Positions 10,985 through 23,800 of a DNA stretch of 64,000 nt are shown one piece after another. The notes under the pieces are model-generated. The model was not told the origin of the DNA, made no database searches, and saw only the letters and a list, made by a program, of their open reading frames with translations. The position numbers and the translations under genes were made by a program. Every line of letters begins with the position of its first letter. Positions within the stretch are counted from its first letter, which is position 1. The stretch is taken from assembly GCF_020740795.1 (NCBI RefSeq), contig NC_067304.1:2284056-2348055 (forward strand), written 5' to 3'. The stretch is from Apus apus (lineage: Eukaryota > Chordata > Aves > Apodiformes > Apodidae).

Positions 10985-11122
10985 CACAGAATGACAGAAT
11001 GGCAGGGGACGGAACCTCTGGAGATGGAGTTCAATCCCTCTGCCAGAGCAGGGTCACCACAGAATTCTAGGCCAGGTCACACAGAAACGCATCCAGATGG
11101 GTCCTGAGAGTCTCCAGAGAAG
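10985..11122 (-). mobile_element. CR1 fragment
   Basis: Reverse-oriented CR1 with the recognisable words ACAGAATGGCAGGGGA, CTGCCAGAGCAGGGTCAC and GTCTCCAGAGAAGGAGA. The match breaks off at about 11122, where unrelated sequence starts. It lies just beyond the PIM1 poly(A) site. Confidence 0.85.
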
Positions 11123-11970
11123 GAGATGAAGGATGTTGGGAGCGTGCTGGCTGCTGGTGACCACACCATGGCTACTTCGGGGACCACCGGTTTGTCTCCA
11201 ACCACGATCACACCAGAGATCCCACCCGAAGTCTTGTCAAGCGGCATCAAGCAGGACCAGCTGGCTGACAGCACCACGGGGAAGGCTGGATCCAGCCCTT
11301 GGCCGAGTCTTTCCAGCACCGACTGCTCCTGGCAGGACTCCTGAGAGAGATCAAAGGGAGTGTGGAGCCTTTCTCGTTCCTATTCATCCAGCAGGCTGGT
11401 GCGGAGCATGTGCTGGGGACAGCGAGTAAACAAAGATCAAAGCAGCCTTACGAAAGGCCGGATGTTGTCAGCCAAATTACATTTTGGTAGGGCAGATCCT
11501 GTTGCTCCGGCTCTGTTGGCGGGCGTTGCGTGCCGGCTGCCGGTGGGTGAGGAAAGCAGCCGCCGGGCTGTCCCCACCTCCAGGGCCGGCTGTCCCCACC
11601 TCCAGCCCGGCTGCGGCCAACGTGGAGCCGGAGGAAGTCGAGTCGATCTTGGGAGGACGAGAAGTCGGTCACTCTTGGGCAGCCGCGGCAACGCTTCGCT
11701 CAGGCTTTTACCCTCCAAACTGTCAAACCCCCCTGCCCAGCTCCGCAGCACTTTGGCTTCAGGAGTGTTGCTTTTTTGTGTGTTGTTTTGGTTTTTTTTC
11801 TTGGGCTTTTTAAAAAGACTAATGTGTGAATTTTGAAGCTCCGTTGCTGCTTGACCTGATGGAGCTGCTTGTGCGCTCACAAGGCTGCGTGTCAGCTCCA
11901 AGCAAGGGGCATGTTTCCCTTTCTGCAGGTTATTTTGCAAATCCCCCAGGCAGATCTGACCCAGAACAAG
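11123..11970. other. Intergenic stretch of unknown nature
   Basis: Follows the CR1 fragment without being part of it. From 11126 a plus-strand frame stays open to 11341, but the peptide is not recognised. A forkhead-like GTAAACA (11426-11432) is followed closely by an exact TCF/LEF consensus AGATCAAAG (11434-11442). No splice structure or poly(A) signal supports a gene. Confidence 0.35.
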
Positions 11971-11976
11971 CCCTTT

Positions 11977-12155
11977 CCTTGGATTGCCCAGAGCCCTTTC
12001 CCAGGTTTGCCCTGGTGTTTCCTTGGTTTGCCCAGGGCCTTTCCTAGGGTTGCCCTGGTGCTTCCTAGGTTTGCCCAGAGCCTTTCCTAGGGTTGCCCTG
12101 GTGGTTCCTTGGTTTGCCCAGGGCTTTTCCTAGGGTCGCACGGGTCTTTCCTTGC
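11977..12155. repeat. 43-bp minisatellite, about 4 copies
   Basis: Units start with CCTTGG or CCTAGG at 11977, 12021, 12064, 12107 and 12150, so spacings are 44, 43, 43 and 43 bp. Each holds TTTGCCCAGGGCCTTTCC and GGGTTGCCCTGGTG or variants. The sequence is unrelated to the 43-bp repeat in PIM1 intron 5. Confidence 0.88.
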
Positions 12156-12159
12156 TTAA

Positions 12160-15120
12160 AACCCCCAGGGAACAGCCCCTTTCCCTGCCTCACCCGGGCC
12201 TTGTCAGCACCTCTTTCCATAACCTTGGAAAAGCTTTGTGGGGTGACCTGGTGTGCTGTGTCACTGCTGCGCCTCTGCCTTCAGCAGAAAGTGTTAAGTC
12301 TGTTTGTTTTGCTTTTTGGTTTGTGTTTTTTTTTTTTTCCTTTCCTCAGCTGCATCTTTCATCTCCTCCTCGGGGCTGCTCGAAGCAGGAAGCGCAGCTC
12401 CAAACGCCTTCAAACTTCAGGCCTATTTTGAGCTGTGGTTTGTATTTAACCTCCCCTCTCTCTCTCTCCCCCCCCCCACCTCTTAGACCATCCGGGAAGC
12501 TGCTCTTACACGAAAGCAAACCTCTCCACCACTCCTCCTGCTGCTGAGCCCCCCGGGTAGCCCACTGTTCCCTCCCTCAGCACCACCAAAATGCTATCGC
12601 AGCCGCTGCAGGCCACGCTCGGCCCGCCCTTCCCGTAAACACTCGCTAACTGCTGCGGTGTTTCTTAGAAAACTTGCCTCAAAAAGGCTCAGCAGGTCCA
12701 GCGTGGGGCTGGGGTGCTGATAGTCGCTTCTTTTCTGCCTGCTGCTGATGATTGTGTTTGTGCTGCAGGAGGGGAACGGCGCCATCGTCTTCCCCCCTAC
12801 AAGACCCCGGTGACCATCTTGCCCTGTGACTGGGTGAATCCCAGGGTTGGGTGCTGGAAAAGGATGGGTGTGTGTTTGATCCCCTGGGCAGGGACACCTT
12901 CACAAGGCAGAGAGCCAGCAGGTTTGGGTCCCAGAGTTCTGGCATCAGGGAAGGACCGTGGTAGATGTGATGGGGACCTGAAGATGGGCAGCTGCTGCGT
13001 CGCCTGCCTGTCGGTCCCCTCCCTGCTGCCCATCACCATCCCATCGTGGCATGGGGGCTGGAGGAAAGGAAAAGGTCTTTTCACCCCTTGTTTCTCCTTG
13101 ATGGGGGAATGTTCACTGCACTTTGAGGCCATCAGCTATGACAGGAGAGGATGAAGACCCACAGGAGTTACCCAGCAGGAAGCTGTTCAGAGCCAGCATC
13201 ACTCTCCCACCTCCATTTCACAGCTTTTTGTTTCTCCCTGGGAAGCAGGAGAAACACCTGCAGTTCAGAAACTGGAAAAAAAGATGAGGACCAGGATGAG
13301 AGGACCTGGATGAGTTTTCAGGCTTCTGGACCTCCTGTTCTGGGAGCACTAGCACCCCATGGATGGCTGAGGACTTGCAAAGGGCCAGCACTCCTGACAC
13401 CTTTGGCTTCCTGTCCACATCCATCCTGTACATGTTCCTGTACACAGCCAAGGTGCTTGGTGATGCAGAAAGGACTGGTCAGGGGAGCCTGGAGCCACAG
13501 CAAAAGGGACATTTATATTTTCCACATTCCTTTCTGGGAATGGGAGATGAGCTACAGCCAAACGTCTGCCACGGCTGGAAAAACATGAGCACTGAGGAGA
13601 AAGCTGCCCAGGGAGCGAGGGCTGGGCTGGCCACAGGGAACCTGAAGAGCTGGAGACTAGGAGGTGGCATCTCTCCCTGTGTGCCATGCCATTGAAAACA
13701 TCCAGCTGCCCCCGAGGTGGTGTCTGAAACCCTTTGGCCCTTCTCGGCACCGTGAGTCACAGGAGCTATTTTCAACACCTGCCTTAGGATGAGGTGAATT
13801 ATCAGCAAACCAGGTGTCCCACGGCTCCAGCTCCCTGGTAATGAACCCTTGTGGGTGCTGGTCTCCCGAGTGCTTTGCCCAACGGCCTGTGTGGCAACAG
13901 CATTATCTCCATGGGGCATGTGGGGAAACTGAGGCACGGGGCCCTGACTCGCTGCTGATCATTTGTGGTGCAGCTTGGGCTTGCCTTCCTTTCCCTGCAC
14001 TATCCCTCCTTGGGCTGGTGGAACCAGCGGTGGAGGAGCTCCCAGCTTCAAACTCCCCGTGTCCTCACATCCCTCAGGCAGGGAAGTGAGGCCTCCAGGA
14101 GCTAAGACCAAAGCCCTTCACCCTCCTCAGGATGAACCTGGGGTGAAATGTGTCCCTTTGCAGATCTCTTCAGAAAAAAAAAACCCAGTGCTGTGCTGGG
14201 AAAGGGGGCCAGGTGCTGGTTTTGGACACCTGGAGCCCTGCTCGAGACCAGAGTTATGTTTTGGAGTTGACACCTACATCCTGAGAGTGGGATCTGCTCT
14301 AACCCTGCCTCCGTGACACATCGAAACTGCATCACTCAGCCCCAGAGTTGGTGGGGGTTTTTGTGAGGAAAAAACACTTTATTCACTGTAAAAAAAAAAA
14401 CAACAAACCCCAAACCACAACAACCGCAAAACCTTTCCAGTGTGTAAAGTTGAGTCAAATTTAGCAGCTTCAGCTAAAGAAACATATTTTTAAAGCATGT
14501 TTCCTTCATCCTTTTCCAAGCTTTTGGTCCCCTTCCTCCCGAGTAAAGTTTTTGCGGCCTTAATCACTGTGTTTATTACAGTTAGGAGGGGGTTAAGCCA
14601 CCCCGAAAACTGAAACAACAGCTCCTGTTTCAAATTGAAGCAGCCACTTCAGTCAACCTGAAATGGCACAGGGGAGCAGGCACGAGAGCATTGGCAGGAA
14701 GGGAGCTCTGGCTCTGCTGCGAAAGCTGTGAGAAAAACAGAAACAGCAAAATGTCATTTCAGGTCAAAAACCTGCCGAAATTCTTCAGCTTCCTCCCTAG
14801 AAATGGGCAGGCAGGGCTGGTCTTTCTCCCCCCCCCCCCATCCCCAAGACAAGTTTCGGAAGGCATCGGTACCGACCCCCACGGAAATCGCCCCCGTGTT
14901 GCCAACCGCAGGGCACGGATGTGCCATGGCAGCTGTAACCTTGGTGCCAGGCTACTCCTGGTAGTAGACTGCTTGCTGTAGCATCCCTGCTGTGTGTGTG
15001 CAGATCACTCCAAAGCTCATAGATTTGGCTCAGTTTGGCTGGTTGGTTCCTGCTGTCACCAGCAAGCACGGTCACGGATACCCAGGACTTGGGTGGGTGC
15101 AGGGAGGATGGAGCCAGATT
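12160..15120. other. Intergenic DNA between PIM1 and TBC1D22B, no gene recognised
   Basis: Scattered short ORFs lack splice context or recognisable homology. A minus-strand AATAAA (complement of 14378-14383) is present in an AT-richer patch, but no minus-strand coding exon upstream of it was identified. In human, TMEM217 lies in this interval on the minus strand as I recall; I looked for it and did not find it. Confidence 0.4.
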
Positions 15121-15127
15121 TTGTTCA

Positions 15128-15380
15128 GTAGTTCCCAGTGACAGGACGAGGGGCAACGGGCACAAACTGAGCATGAGAAGTTCCATTTAAATATGAGGAA
15201 AAGGTTCTTTACTATGAGGGTGAAAGAGCCCTGGGACAGGTTGTGGAGTCTCCTCTGGAGATGTTCAAAACCCTCCTGAATGCATCCTGTGGAATGTGCT
15301 CCAGGGGATCCTGCTTTAGCAGGGGGTTGGACTAGGTGACTTCTAGAGGTCCCCTTCCAGCTCTGACAATTGTGTGATTC
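15128..15380 (+). mobile_element. CR1 fragment
   Basis: Forward CR1 with its 3' end, including GACAGGACGAGGGGCAACGG, GTGGAGTCTCCTCTGGAGA and GGGGGTTGGACTAGGTGA. The copy is diverged and 5'-truncated. Confidence 0.85.
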
Positions 15381-15389
15381 CCCATCCTC

Positions 15390-16550
15390 TAGGTGGGTTT
15401 TATCTCTTTTTCAGGATGTGGGCAGAGCAGACAATGAGGCACCTTCAGGGTGGAGGGGGTCACTCCTGTTTTTCTAGCTGGGTGTTTCCAAACAAAGTCT
15501 TTGAAAAAGCAAATAAACGAAGCACGAGAAGATGATGTGTGAATTGCCATGGAAAAGCGGGTGGGAAAACTCCTCCAAGGAGGATCTATCCCTCAGGGAA
15601 CAGCAGAGTGAAACCACCTCGTCTAGGTGGAGGGGACAGCAGGCATCTGAAGGAGGCTTTGTAAGGGGGTGCAGACACTGCAAGTGACTCTGAGACAGAC
15701 TGGACAGACTCTGGGGTGATCAGCCTCCCACTGACACCAAACCCTCCCACTCCAGTGTGGGATGGTTCCCATTTCTCCAGAGTTTTTCAGTCATGTTATG
15801 GGATGAAGTGATTTGCAACAACTCTCTCCCATCTTTCAAGCCCACAGGTTTTTAACTCTGGGTTGAAAAAGCGGTGTTTCTGTCCTGGGTGCCTCCCTCT
15901 TGAAACCAGCTCCTTTCTGGAAACTTTTCCTCGTCCAATACAGACCAGGAGTGATCTCCCTGCAGCTGGGTACCTCAAAACGCTGTATTTTTGTCAGCTC
16001 TTAAGTTTCCTTTCTTCGTTTCAGCTTCAGGATGGGAAAAGGAACTGACTCCTTTCTCAGCTTTCGTTCTTGTTCACAATTGAAAGCTGTTGGAAATCCC
16101 GGGCTACTGCCAGAATTACTGGCCTTTCTGCCATGGTCTTGGGCTTGTTCTGCTCCCCCAAATATCCTCCTGTACCTCGAGAGCAGCAAGGAGAGGGAAA
16201 AAGCAATAATAGCAGGTTGGGTCAGGGCAAAGCACCCAGGGGACAGGCCCAGGCTCTGCAGCTGGGACCCAGCAACGAGCCTGTGCCGCCCTCTGCTGCC
16301 AAGCCAGTCCTCCCAAAACAGCCTGGTTTCGCAGAAAAGTGCCTGCTTTTCAAATCTTCATCCCTGTTTGAAGCGCTGCGCGCCCCACAACATCCCAGAG
16401 GGCTCCCCAGGGCTCTCCCCGAGCGATGCTCGGCACCCCAGCCGGGCGCTCACCCCGAGGGGACGGCTAGAGGTTGAGCTGGGGGTGACCACCGTCCCTT
16501 TTCTCCTGTCCCCGACACCCGAGGCACCCCGGGGGACACCCAGCTCCCCT
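15390..16550. other. Intergenic DNA before the TBC1D22B CpG island
   Basis: No exon, RNA gene or transposon is convincing. GC content rises after about 16370 toward the island. Short ORFs on both strands have no recognised relatives. Confidence 0.4.
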
Positions 16551-16599
16551 CCTGCCCTGTGCAGGCAGGGGAAGCCGAGCACCCCGTGAGGAGCTGGCT

Positions 16600-17830
16600 C
16601 AGGCGGGCACAGCCGGGACCCCGAGAGGCGGCCGCGCGCTCCCCACAGAGCCCATCACCCCTTTTCTCCAGGAAAAGGAGGTCCCCGCGGCCCCGGGGTG
16701 ACAAGGACAGCCCAGCCCGGCCTCCTCAGCCCACACCAGGCACGACCGAGGCCCCAGGGCCGTCACCCCCGGCAGCGTTTCTCCTCGGGGCACGGCGAGG
16801 ATGGGCTGGGCAGGGCCCCGCGTCCCTTGGGAAGCTCGCGGGGGGGTTTATATCTGCTCTTTTTGTAGCTCTGGGGTCTATTTTCCTCAGGTTATCGCCC
16901 TGAAGGATATCCCTGTGTGTGTGTGTGACCACCCGCGCCTCGCAGCTCGCCCCAAAATGGCGGCGCCTCCTCCCTCCCCCCGGTTCGGGATTCTGGGCGG
17001 AGGGCCGGGGAGGGCTCCCCAGGGCTTGGGCTCCCCAGGGCTTGGGCTCCCCGAGGGGACCCCGAGAGCCGCGGGGACCCAGCGCACCCCCCGCTCCCGC
17101 CCCGCTCCCGACCCGCTCCGTGTCACGCTCAGACTCTCCCCGCGCGCGCTTCGCGGGGTCTTATAAACTCGCCCCCCCCACCCCCCCCGCGATGGTTTCG
17201 CCCAGGGCGCGTCGCTCCCCCTCCCCGCAGCGGGAATGGTCTCTCCCCTGCCCCAGGGCGCTATTTAACCCCACCCGCCCGCTCCTCTGCGGGGTTCCCG
17301 TTGATCCGCCGGGCTCGGCGGGGACGCGCTTCCCAGCGCTGCTTTCCCGCCCCACTCCAGCGCTGCTGTTCGGCTCCCACCGGCAAACACCCCTCGCGGG
17401 GCGGGATGGTTCATCCCCCGCCTCCCCCCTCCCCCCACACAGGTGGTCTCTCCCGCACCGCGCCGCCACCAGCCCTCACGCCCCGCCCCCTTCGCTGACG
17501 TCATCCCGCCTCCCTGTCGCCATTGGTCGAGACGCGGCGCCTCGCCCGCCGCGGCCAATGGCGTCGCCGGGCCCGCCCGGACCCAAGATGGCGGCGCCGG
17601 GCGCGGCGGGCGGGCGCTGAGGCGGCCTGCGGGGGTCGGCGCCTGCTCCGCGCTCCGCCGCTGCGCCGCGGGGCCGGCCGGCCGGTGGGCTTGCTCGCTC
17701 GCTGGCTGGCCGGCCGGCCGGGCGGGCCCGCCCCTCGCATCCCCTCCGCCATGGCGGCCGAGAGCGGTAGGCAGTTTTGGAAGCGGAGCGCCAAGCTGCC
17801 GGGCAGGTGAGAGCGGGCCCGGCCCGCCCC
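16600..17830. promoter_or_regulatory. TBC1D22B: TBC1D22B CpG island
   Basis: CpG-dense, G+C-rich block that ends just inside intron 1. It contains a first YY1-like word (AAAATGGCGGCG near 16955) well upstream of the main promoter cluster, so a second start site is possible. A GT run (about 12 bases) lies at 16914-16927. Confidence 0.65.
17481..17600 (+). promoter_or_regulatory. TBC1D22B: TBC1D22B core promoter: GC box, CRE, CCAAT boxes, YY1 site
   Basis: In order: CCCCGCCCCC (17481-17490), a perfect palindromic CRE TGACGTCA (17496-17503), an inverted CCAAT box ATTGG (17522-17526), a direct CCAAT (17555-17559) and a YY1 element AAGATGGCGGC (17585-17595). YY1 sites of this kind usually sit just downstream of the start of TATA-less genes, so transcription probably begins near 17560-17585, about 170 bp before the ATG. 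Confidence 0.75.
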
Positions 17831-20800
17831 GTGCCGGCCCAGGCCCCCGGGGAAAGGGGGGGGCGAGGGGCCGCAGACCCCCTCCTCAGCTGAGGGGTGG
17901 GGAGGAGGGGAGCTGGGGTAGCTCCTCAGCCTTGGGAAGGGGCTGCCAGGGGCCCTGGCTGTGGCTGCGGGCCCGGGGGCACATCAGGGGTGTCCGCCTG
18001 GGCTGTGGGGCAGGGGAGCTGGCTGGGGGCCCCGAGGTGCTCCTCTGAAACGTCTGGGGATGCCAGGGGTACCTCCCCTGCCTATGGGCCTGGCGGCCTC
18101 GGGGTTTCCCCCCTGCAAAGCAGTCGGGGTGGGGTACGCCAGGGATACCCAGCCCGGCTGCGGGGCAGGGGAGCTGGCTGGGGTTCCCCCCTGCGAGAGG
18201 AGGGTTGTTCGGGGCACCCCAGACCCTGGGGCAGGGGAGTTTTGCTGGAGGAAGTCCCCCTGTTCAAGGGTAGCGTCAGGATTGTCCCCTCATTTGTAGG
18301 GCTGCGTGGGTGCTGCAGGGCCCTGGGGGAAGCAGCCTGGAGGGGGTCAGGGCTTGGAAGGTCCCCCCGGGGTGGGGGGCTCTACCGTCCTCCTTTCCAC
18401 AGATACTGGAGGAACCTCATCCCTTCCTGAAGCCCTTAGAGATCTTGGATGGCAGCAACTCTGTCCCAAACAGGTGCCCCTGCCAGCACGTGTGCTCTCC
18501 TGTTATCTTCTCCTATCTGGGGTGTCACTCCTGGTCCACCTCTACCCAGTATGAGGGGCTGTGGGGTCTTGCTGTGATCGCCTCCCCTCCTTCTGTTCCT
18601 TGGGCTGTGCTGCCCTGGTTCCTGTCAAGGCACCTGTACTCACCCTGGAATGGGAGAAACAAATGAAATACCTGATTTGAGCAGTGTCTAGGAGGAAGAG
18701 GCTGGTGGTGGTGAAGGAGATGCTCCCTCCAAGGCCTTGAGAGCAAGGCTCCCATGGGGAGAGGGCACCCACCTCTCTGGGATGGCTTTTACAAGTGCTG
18801 TTCTCATCTGGTACTCCTCACGTTTGCTCTCTTGTGCCTTATCTGAACCCTGCCCTTCCCCTCCTGATGTGTGGATGCAGCCTGAAATGCTTAGTTGGCT
18901 TTAAATCCTGCCAGGCCAGTTAAATCTCTCTTTCTGATGTGCTTCCACCCTGTTCTTTGTCGCTGCACCAGCCCCCTCGGGTTGGTGGGACAGTCCAGGT
19001 CTGTGGCAGGTGAAGGGAAAGCAACAAGCACTACATGTTCCTCATCTTCTGCTCGTGGGGGAGGAAAATGCTCTGCTCTCCAGGGGTCATTTTGTCTCCC
19101 GGTTGCTCCCAGCCCTGACCCAGAGGTCACAGCCCCTGGTGGTCTTAGGCTGCATCTCTCTCCTGCCCTGGGTGACTTGCAGCTTGGAAAGCTCAAACCA
19201 GGTGAACCGGTCTGGGAGGCAGCTGCTCCTGCCTAGACAAAGCACTCCAGCTCAAGTTTTTGGCACTCCTAACTGCCTGGTTGGCAAAGATCCTGCTCTC
19301 CAGGAGCCTTCTCACCACCTCCAAAAACCCTGCCTGCTCATCCCTTCCAGGGATGTTTACCAAGCAGGTCTTGGGCAACACAACCATGAAAGGTGGAGGT
19401 GGGTTGTGAGGTGTCCATGGTCACTAGATGTGAAGCTCCCTTTTTCTGTCTGAGCTTTGAGAGATCTTCTGCACAGATTCTTGGCTCTCCTTTCTTTCCC
19501 CTGATGAGCTGGCAGAGGGAGGCTTGGTAAAGATTTAGAGGCTGTGGCAGCTCTCTTTTCCATGACACTTGTCCACTTTGTGTTAGCTTTTAGTTAGTGC
19601 TTTTTCCCCTGTAGATTTTTTTTTTTTGGGGGGGGGGTCAGAACTAGTAAGTGTTTCATATTTCAAAGACTGCCCTGGGGATTTTTGCACTGGAATCTCA
19701 CCCCAGTAATTTTCTGGGGATGTGTTGGCAGGTTGTTCTAGCCTGTTACCCTGTGTTCATGGGTTGTTTATTTCCTGCTCTTTAGTGAGATGGGCATCCA
19801 GGCTTCAGGGCAGGTATTTAAATGCTGTTTCAAAAGGGAAAGAAGGTTGAATGGATGTGCTTTCTGCTGCAGTGTCAATAACCCAGGTCCTGTGGTGATC
19901 TCCTTGGCAGTGGTGTTGTGCAGACACTGTCAGTTACCCCTTGAACCAGGTACTGAACAGACAGGTAATGAGAAATGCCTGTCCCAAAGAGCTTAAACTG
20001 AGACAGGACAGTCATTTTGAGAGCACAGCTTAGGTCTGGGCTCCTGAGTGCACTGAGAGAAGTGGTGCCTGCACTGAGAGAAGTGGTGCCTGCCCTGAGT
20101 TTTCCTTGGGCAAAAGTCGGGTGAAGATGGGCAGGGAGTTCAGCTTGGAGACAGCAGGTTCATCTGCCTGAGCTGCATCAGGGCAAACCAGACAAGGATG
20201 ACTGAAGGTACAGAGCAGCACTTGGTGGTATCACTCCTTGGCCTCAGTTGGCTCAGCTGTGCCAGCAGGATGTTGTAACTCTTCTTTGGAGCTGTGGGAC
20301 CTGCTGGGGCTCAGCTGCAGGGATGTGAGCTGAAGGAGCCGGATCAGACCAGGGCACCACAGACGTGGCAGCACAGACTTGCTCTCTGACAGCTGTGCAA
20401 ATGCTTGTGTGGTTTAGGAATCACCTGTTGCACAGCTCAGAGCATCCACACTCCTGTGCAGCCTCTTGCACCCTCTGCATGGGTGGGCAGGGCAGAGACT
20501 TGGAGAACACGGGACAGACATGGGGTGAAGCTGCTCCAGGCAGTGACTGGAGCTCCCCCGTGCAGGACAGTGGTGTTCAGCCCTGCTTCTCTAGCCTGCT
20601 GGAACCAAAACTGTCATCTTCAGCTGCAAATAGATCAGCTCAAGGTGCTTTGTCTGGAGGAGCCTGGGTTCACACTCTTTAAAAAGAGGTCCCTGGCAGG
20701 GGGGACCCTCTGCTGTTGTATCGGCCGTTGGCCAGAGAAGGCATCACCTGATTGCTTCAGAGCCCCAGGAAAGGGTTTCCTCACCCAGAGCTGGTTGCCA

Positions 20801-23800
20801 CGTCCCCTCCTCAGTGTCTAACACACATCCTTGGTTTGGCTTGTGAACTTCAGCCCTTTGCTTGTGAATCAAGAGCAGGCACCCACGGAGAGGAGCAGTG
20901 TTGAGGCTGCAGTCACGAGACCAGCTGGGGCTTCTTGGAGAGGCTCTGCCCTCTCCTTCTGCAGGGAGCTGCCATGACTCATTGGGAAGCAGCACTGATC
21001 TGGAGGGCTTGTTTTTCTTACTCCTGATAATCTGCTTGCCATGCCCACCCACGGGGATGCCTCTGCTTAATAGCTGTCCTGACTCCTAGATGCTAATTAG
21101 TCAGCAAACTCTTTCCTAGACGATCGCTGGTGGGTAAACACAGTGAGTCTTTTCAGTGCTTCCAGCCACGAGGGACAGCCAGAATTCATCACCAGGGTCT
21201 CTCTGTGCTGAGGTGGTTTCCAGCCTCTGTTCTGCAACTTCTCATCCCTGGCAGTGTTGAAGGGCAGGTTGGATGGGGCTTGGAGCAACCTGGGCTGGTG
21301 GGAGGTGTCCCTGCCCATGCAGGGGGTTGGATCTAGATGATCTTGAAGGTCCCTTCCAACCCAAACCATTCTGTGATTTGATGATCTCTGTGCCTCTCTC
21401 CTGCTAATTCCCCAGCATCAACTGGTTCCCAGCCTGCCTTCCAGCTGCACCAGGCTGTCATTCCCTTCCTACACTGCTGGGCTCTGCTTGTTTTACTACC
21501 GGGCACCATCTGCAGCTCCTGGAAACCAGGCCAGCTCTGTTGACCAAGAGGAGCATGTCCCTTGTGTGCCAGCTCTGAATGGGCCCTTGTCTCTGCTGTG
21601 GGATGCAGGACTGTGCTGTGTAGCAGGAGATGGGGAGGACTTGTTTTCCAGAGATGGTTTTTCAGGGTGGGGTGGCTGTGAATGGTCACCCAAATGGAGG
21701 TAGTAACTCAGGATCCCTGTCTCACATCCAGAGCCTGTAAAACTAGTGATGAGCACTCATCTAGCAGCTCCTTTCCAAGGAGGTGCTCTCCAGGTAGTGC
21801 CTGCAGCCCTCAGGCTTTTATGCCCCAGCAGCCCCACTCCACAGGGAGAAGAACCAAGGGACTGAGACCTGGTGACTCATTTCAGGCCACGTAGGAAGTA
21901 GTTGATTAATCTGGGATTTGGACCCGAGTCAAACCTTGTCCCTTACCAGCTGCTGCTTCCCTGTAGCGTTGGCTACAAGCCTGAGAGCCAGCCTGGGGTT
22001 CAGACCCTCACGTGTTGCAGAGGAGCCCCATTGTCACTGGGTAGAGTCTTTCCCTGTCCCACGAGGCTTGGAATTTCCAAACCTGGAAATCCCCTTGATG
22101 GAAAAGAGAATGAGTGCCAGTGTGTAAGGCAGGGGGACTGGGACACGTGGTCACTTGGAGTGGATCACTGGTACAGAAAAGAGCAGATCCCAAATCCCAG
22201 CTCAGGCTGGAAGGAGCCTCAGAGTATAAACAAGGCTTCTCTTTGCTGCCTCAAAGAACAAATCTTCAGCTGAATGTGGCACTTTGGATCTAAGGCTTTG
22301 AAGACAGAAGGTTATTGAAGTTGCCTTTGGTCTGTTTTCAGTTCCCAAGAGCAGGCAAGAAGTGTGACCCCCGTCCAGGCTGAGGAGATTATTCCTGGGT
22401 GCTCTGTGGCTTTTTCCATGGTCTTGAGTTTTCCTTTCCCCTTCCTGCAGCATCCAACCTGTCTATGGAGCACAGCATCCTCCCCTGGATCCCAGGCTCA
22501 CCAAAAAGTAAGTGTTTGTCTCCTGCAGACACGAGGCTTTGCACGTTTTTGGCTCAGTCCCACAGTGGGTGAAGGTCTCCAGCATTCCTGGGGTATTCCA
22601 GCAGGGCAGCAGTGGTGCTGTCTTGAGCTCTGTGAAAGCTTGCAGGGAAACCTCATCTGCTGGTGCCCTTTATGGCCAGAAATCAATATCACACCAGCCA
22701 CATCAAAGGGGACAGGTGTATTTTTTTAGCAGTGTTGTCTGAGCCCTCTGCTCCCCTGCAGAGATGGAAGAATTAAGGGCAGGGAGAGTAAAAACTTCAC
22801 CTTCCCGGCAGGAAAAGGCAGAGCTGACCTGAACTCCCTCCTTGTCCCTATCTCCTGCTGTGTCACTGGGAAGCTTTCCCCTGTTCTGTGACGCTTCAGG
22901 TGATGGACTTTGCCTCCTGTAGCATAAAGGTGAATGCCAAGGCTCCTCCTGTGCCTGGGAAAAGAACCAGGCTGGTCTGTCTGCTGGGAGCCATCACAGC
23001 TGGATCGGGAGCGTCCCCGAGCGCAGACCGGCTCGGTCTGACCTCTGAGATGCCTCTTCCCAGGTCACCAGGCTTGTTTTTTTTTGGGGGGGAGGGTGTT
23101 AATCTACCAGGTTTTTTTCTAGGGTGGAAGGAGGCAGAGCTGGAGGAATTATCTGTCTCTCCCATTTGCCCTTCTGAGCCAGAAAACCTGGCACCTCTCC
23201 AGCTGGCTGCTGCCACTGTGACCTCCGTCCCCTGCCATCGTACTGGGCACTGCCTCCTGGCAGCCCGGAGGGACTTAACATGTTCCTTGGGTTTGGGAGG
23301 AGGAACAGGGAAACTGGAAAAAGGGACTGGCTGATTGAAGCGAGGATGTAGGGAAGGCTAGAAAATGGACTCATCTAACAGTGTTGGCTCTGATTCTGTT
23401 TCCCTCTGGCTCCCAGCTTCATCAAGGACCGCTCCAAGGCCAACGCGCTGCCTATGAAAAGCAAGAAGGCCTCCAGCTTTCACGAGTTTGCCCGTAACAC
23501 CAGTGATGCCTGGGACATTGGCGATGATGAAGATGAGGACTTCACCTCCTCCTCTTCCTCTTTGCAAACTCTGAACTCTAAAGTGGCCAAGGCCACGGCA
23601 GCTCAGGTTCTGGAGAACCACAGCAAGCTGCGGGCGAAACCTGAGCGGACCCAGTCGGCTCTCAGCGACGTGCCCACCAACTGCAAGGTCATCAAGTCCA
23701 GCAGTGAGGCCCAGCTCTCCAGGACCTCTGGTAAGAGCCACCCTTAGGAGTAGCCTCCTGCTCCAGTGCTCTCCTGGTTGAACTCAGCCTCTTGCTACTC

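Noticed and set aside
13218-13451. Membrane-like peptide LSTSILYMFLYTAK on plus strand, considered as TMEM217
   Set aside because: Similarity to TMEM217 is not convincing, no splice sites frame it, and the strand is opposite to the expected one.
17523-17810. N-terminal extension of TBC1D22B from an upstream in-frame codon
   Set aside because: The extension would begin within the CCAAT-box cluster, upstream of the probable transcription start, and is Arg/Pro/Gly filler; the ATG at 17751 matches orthologues.
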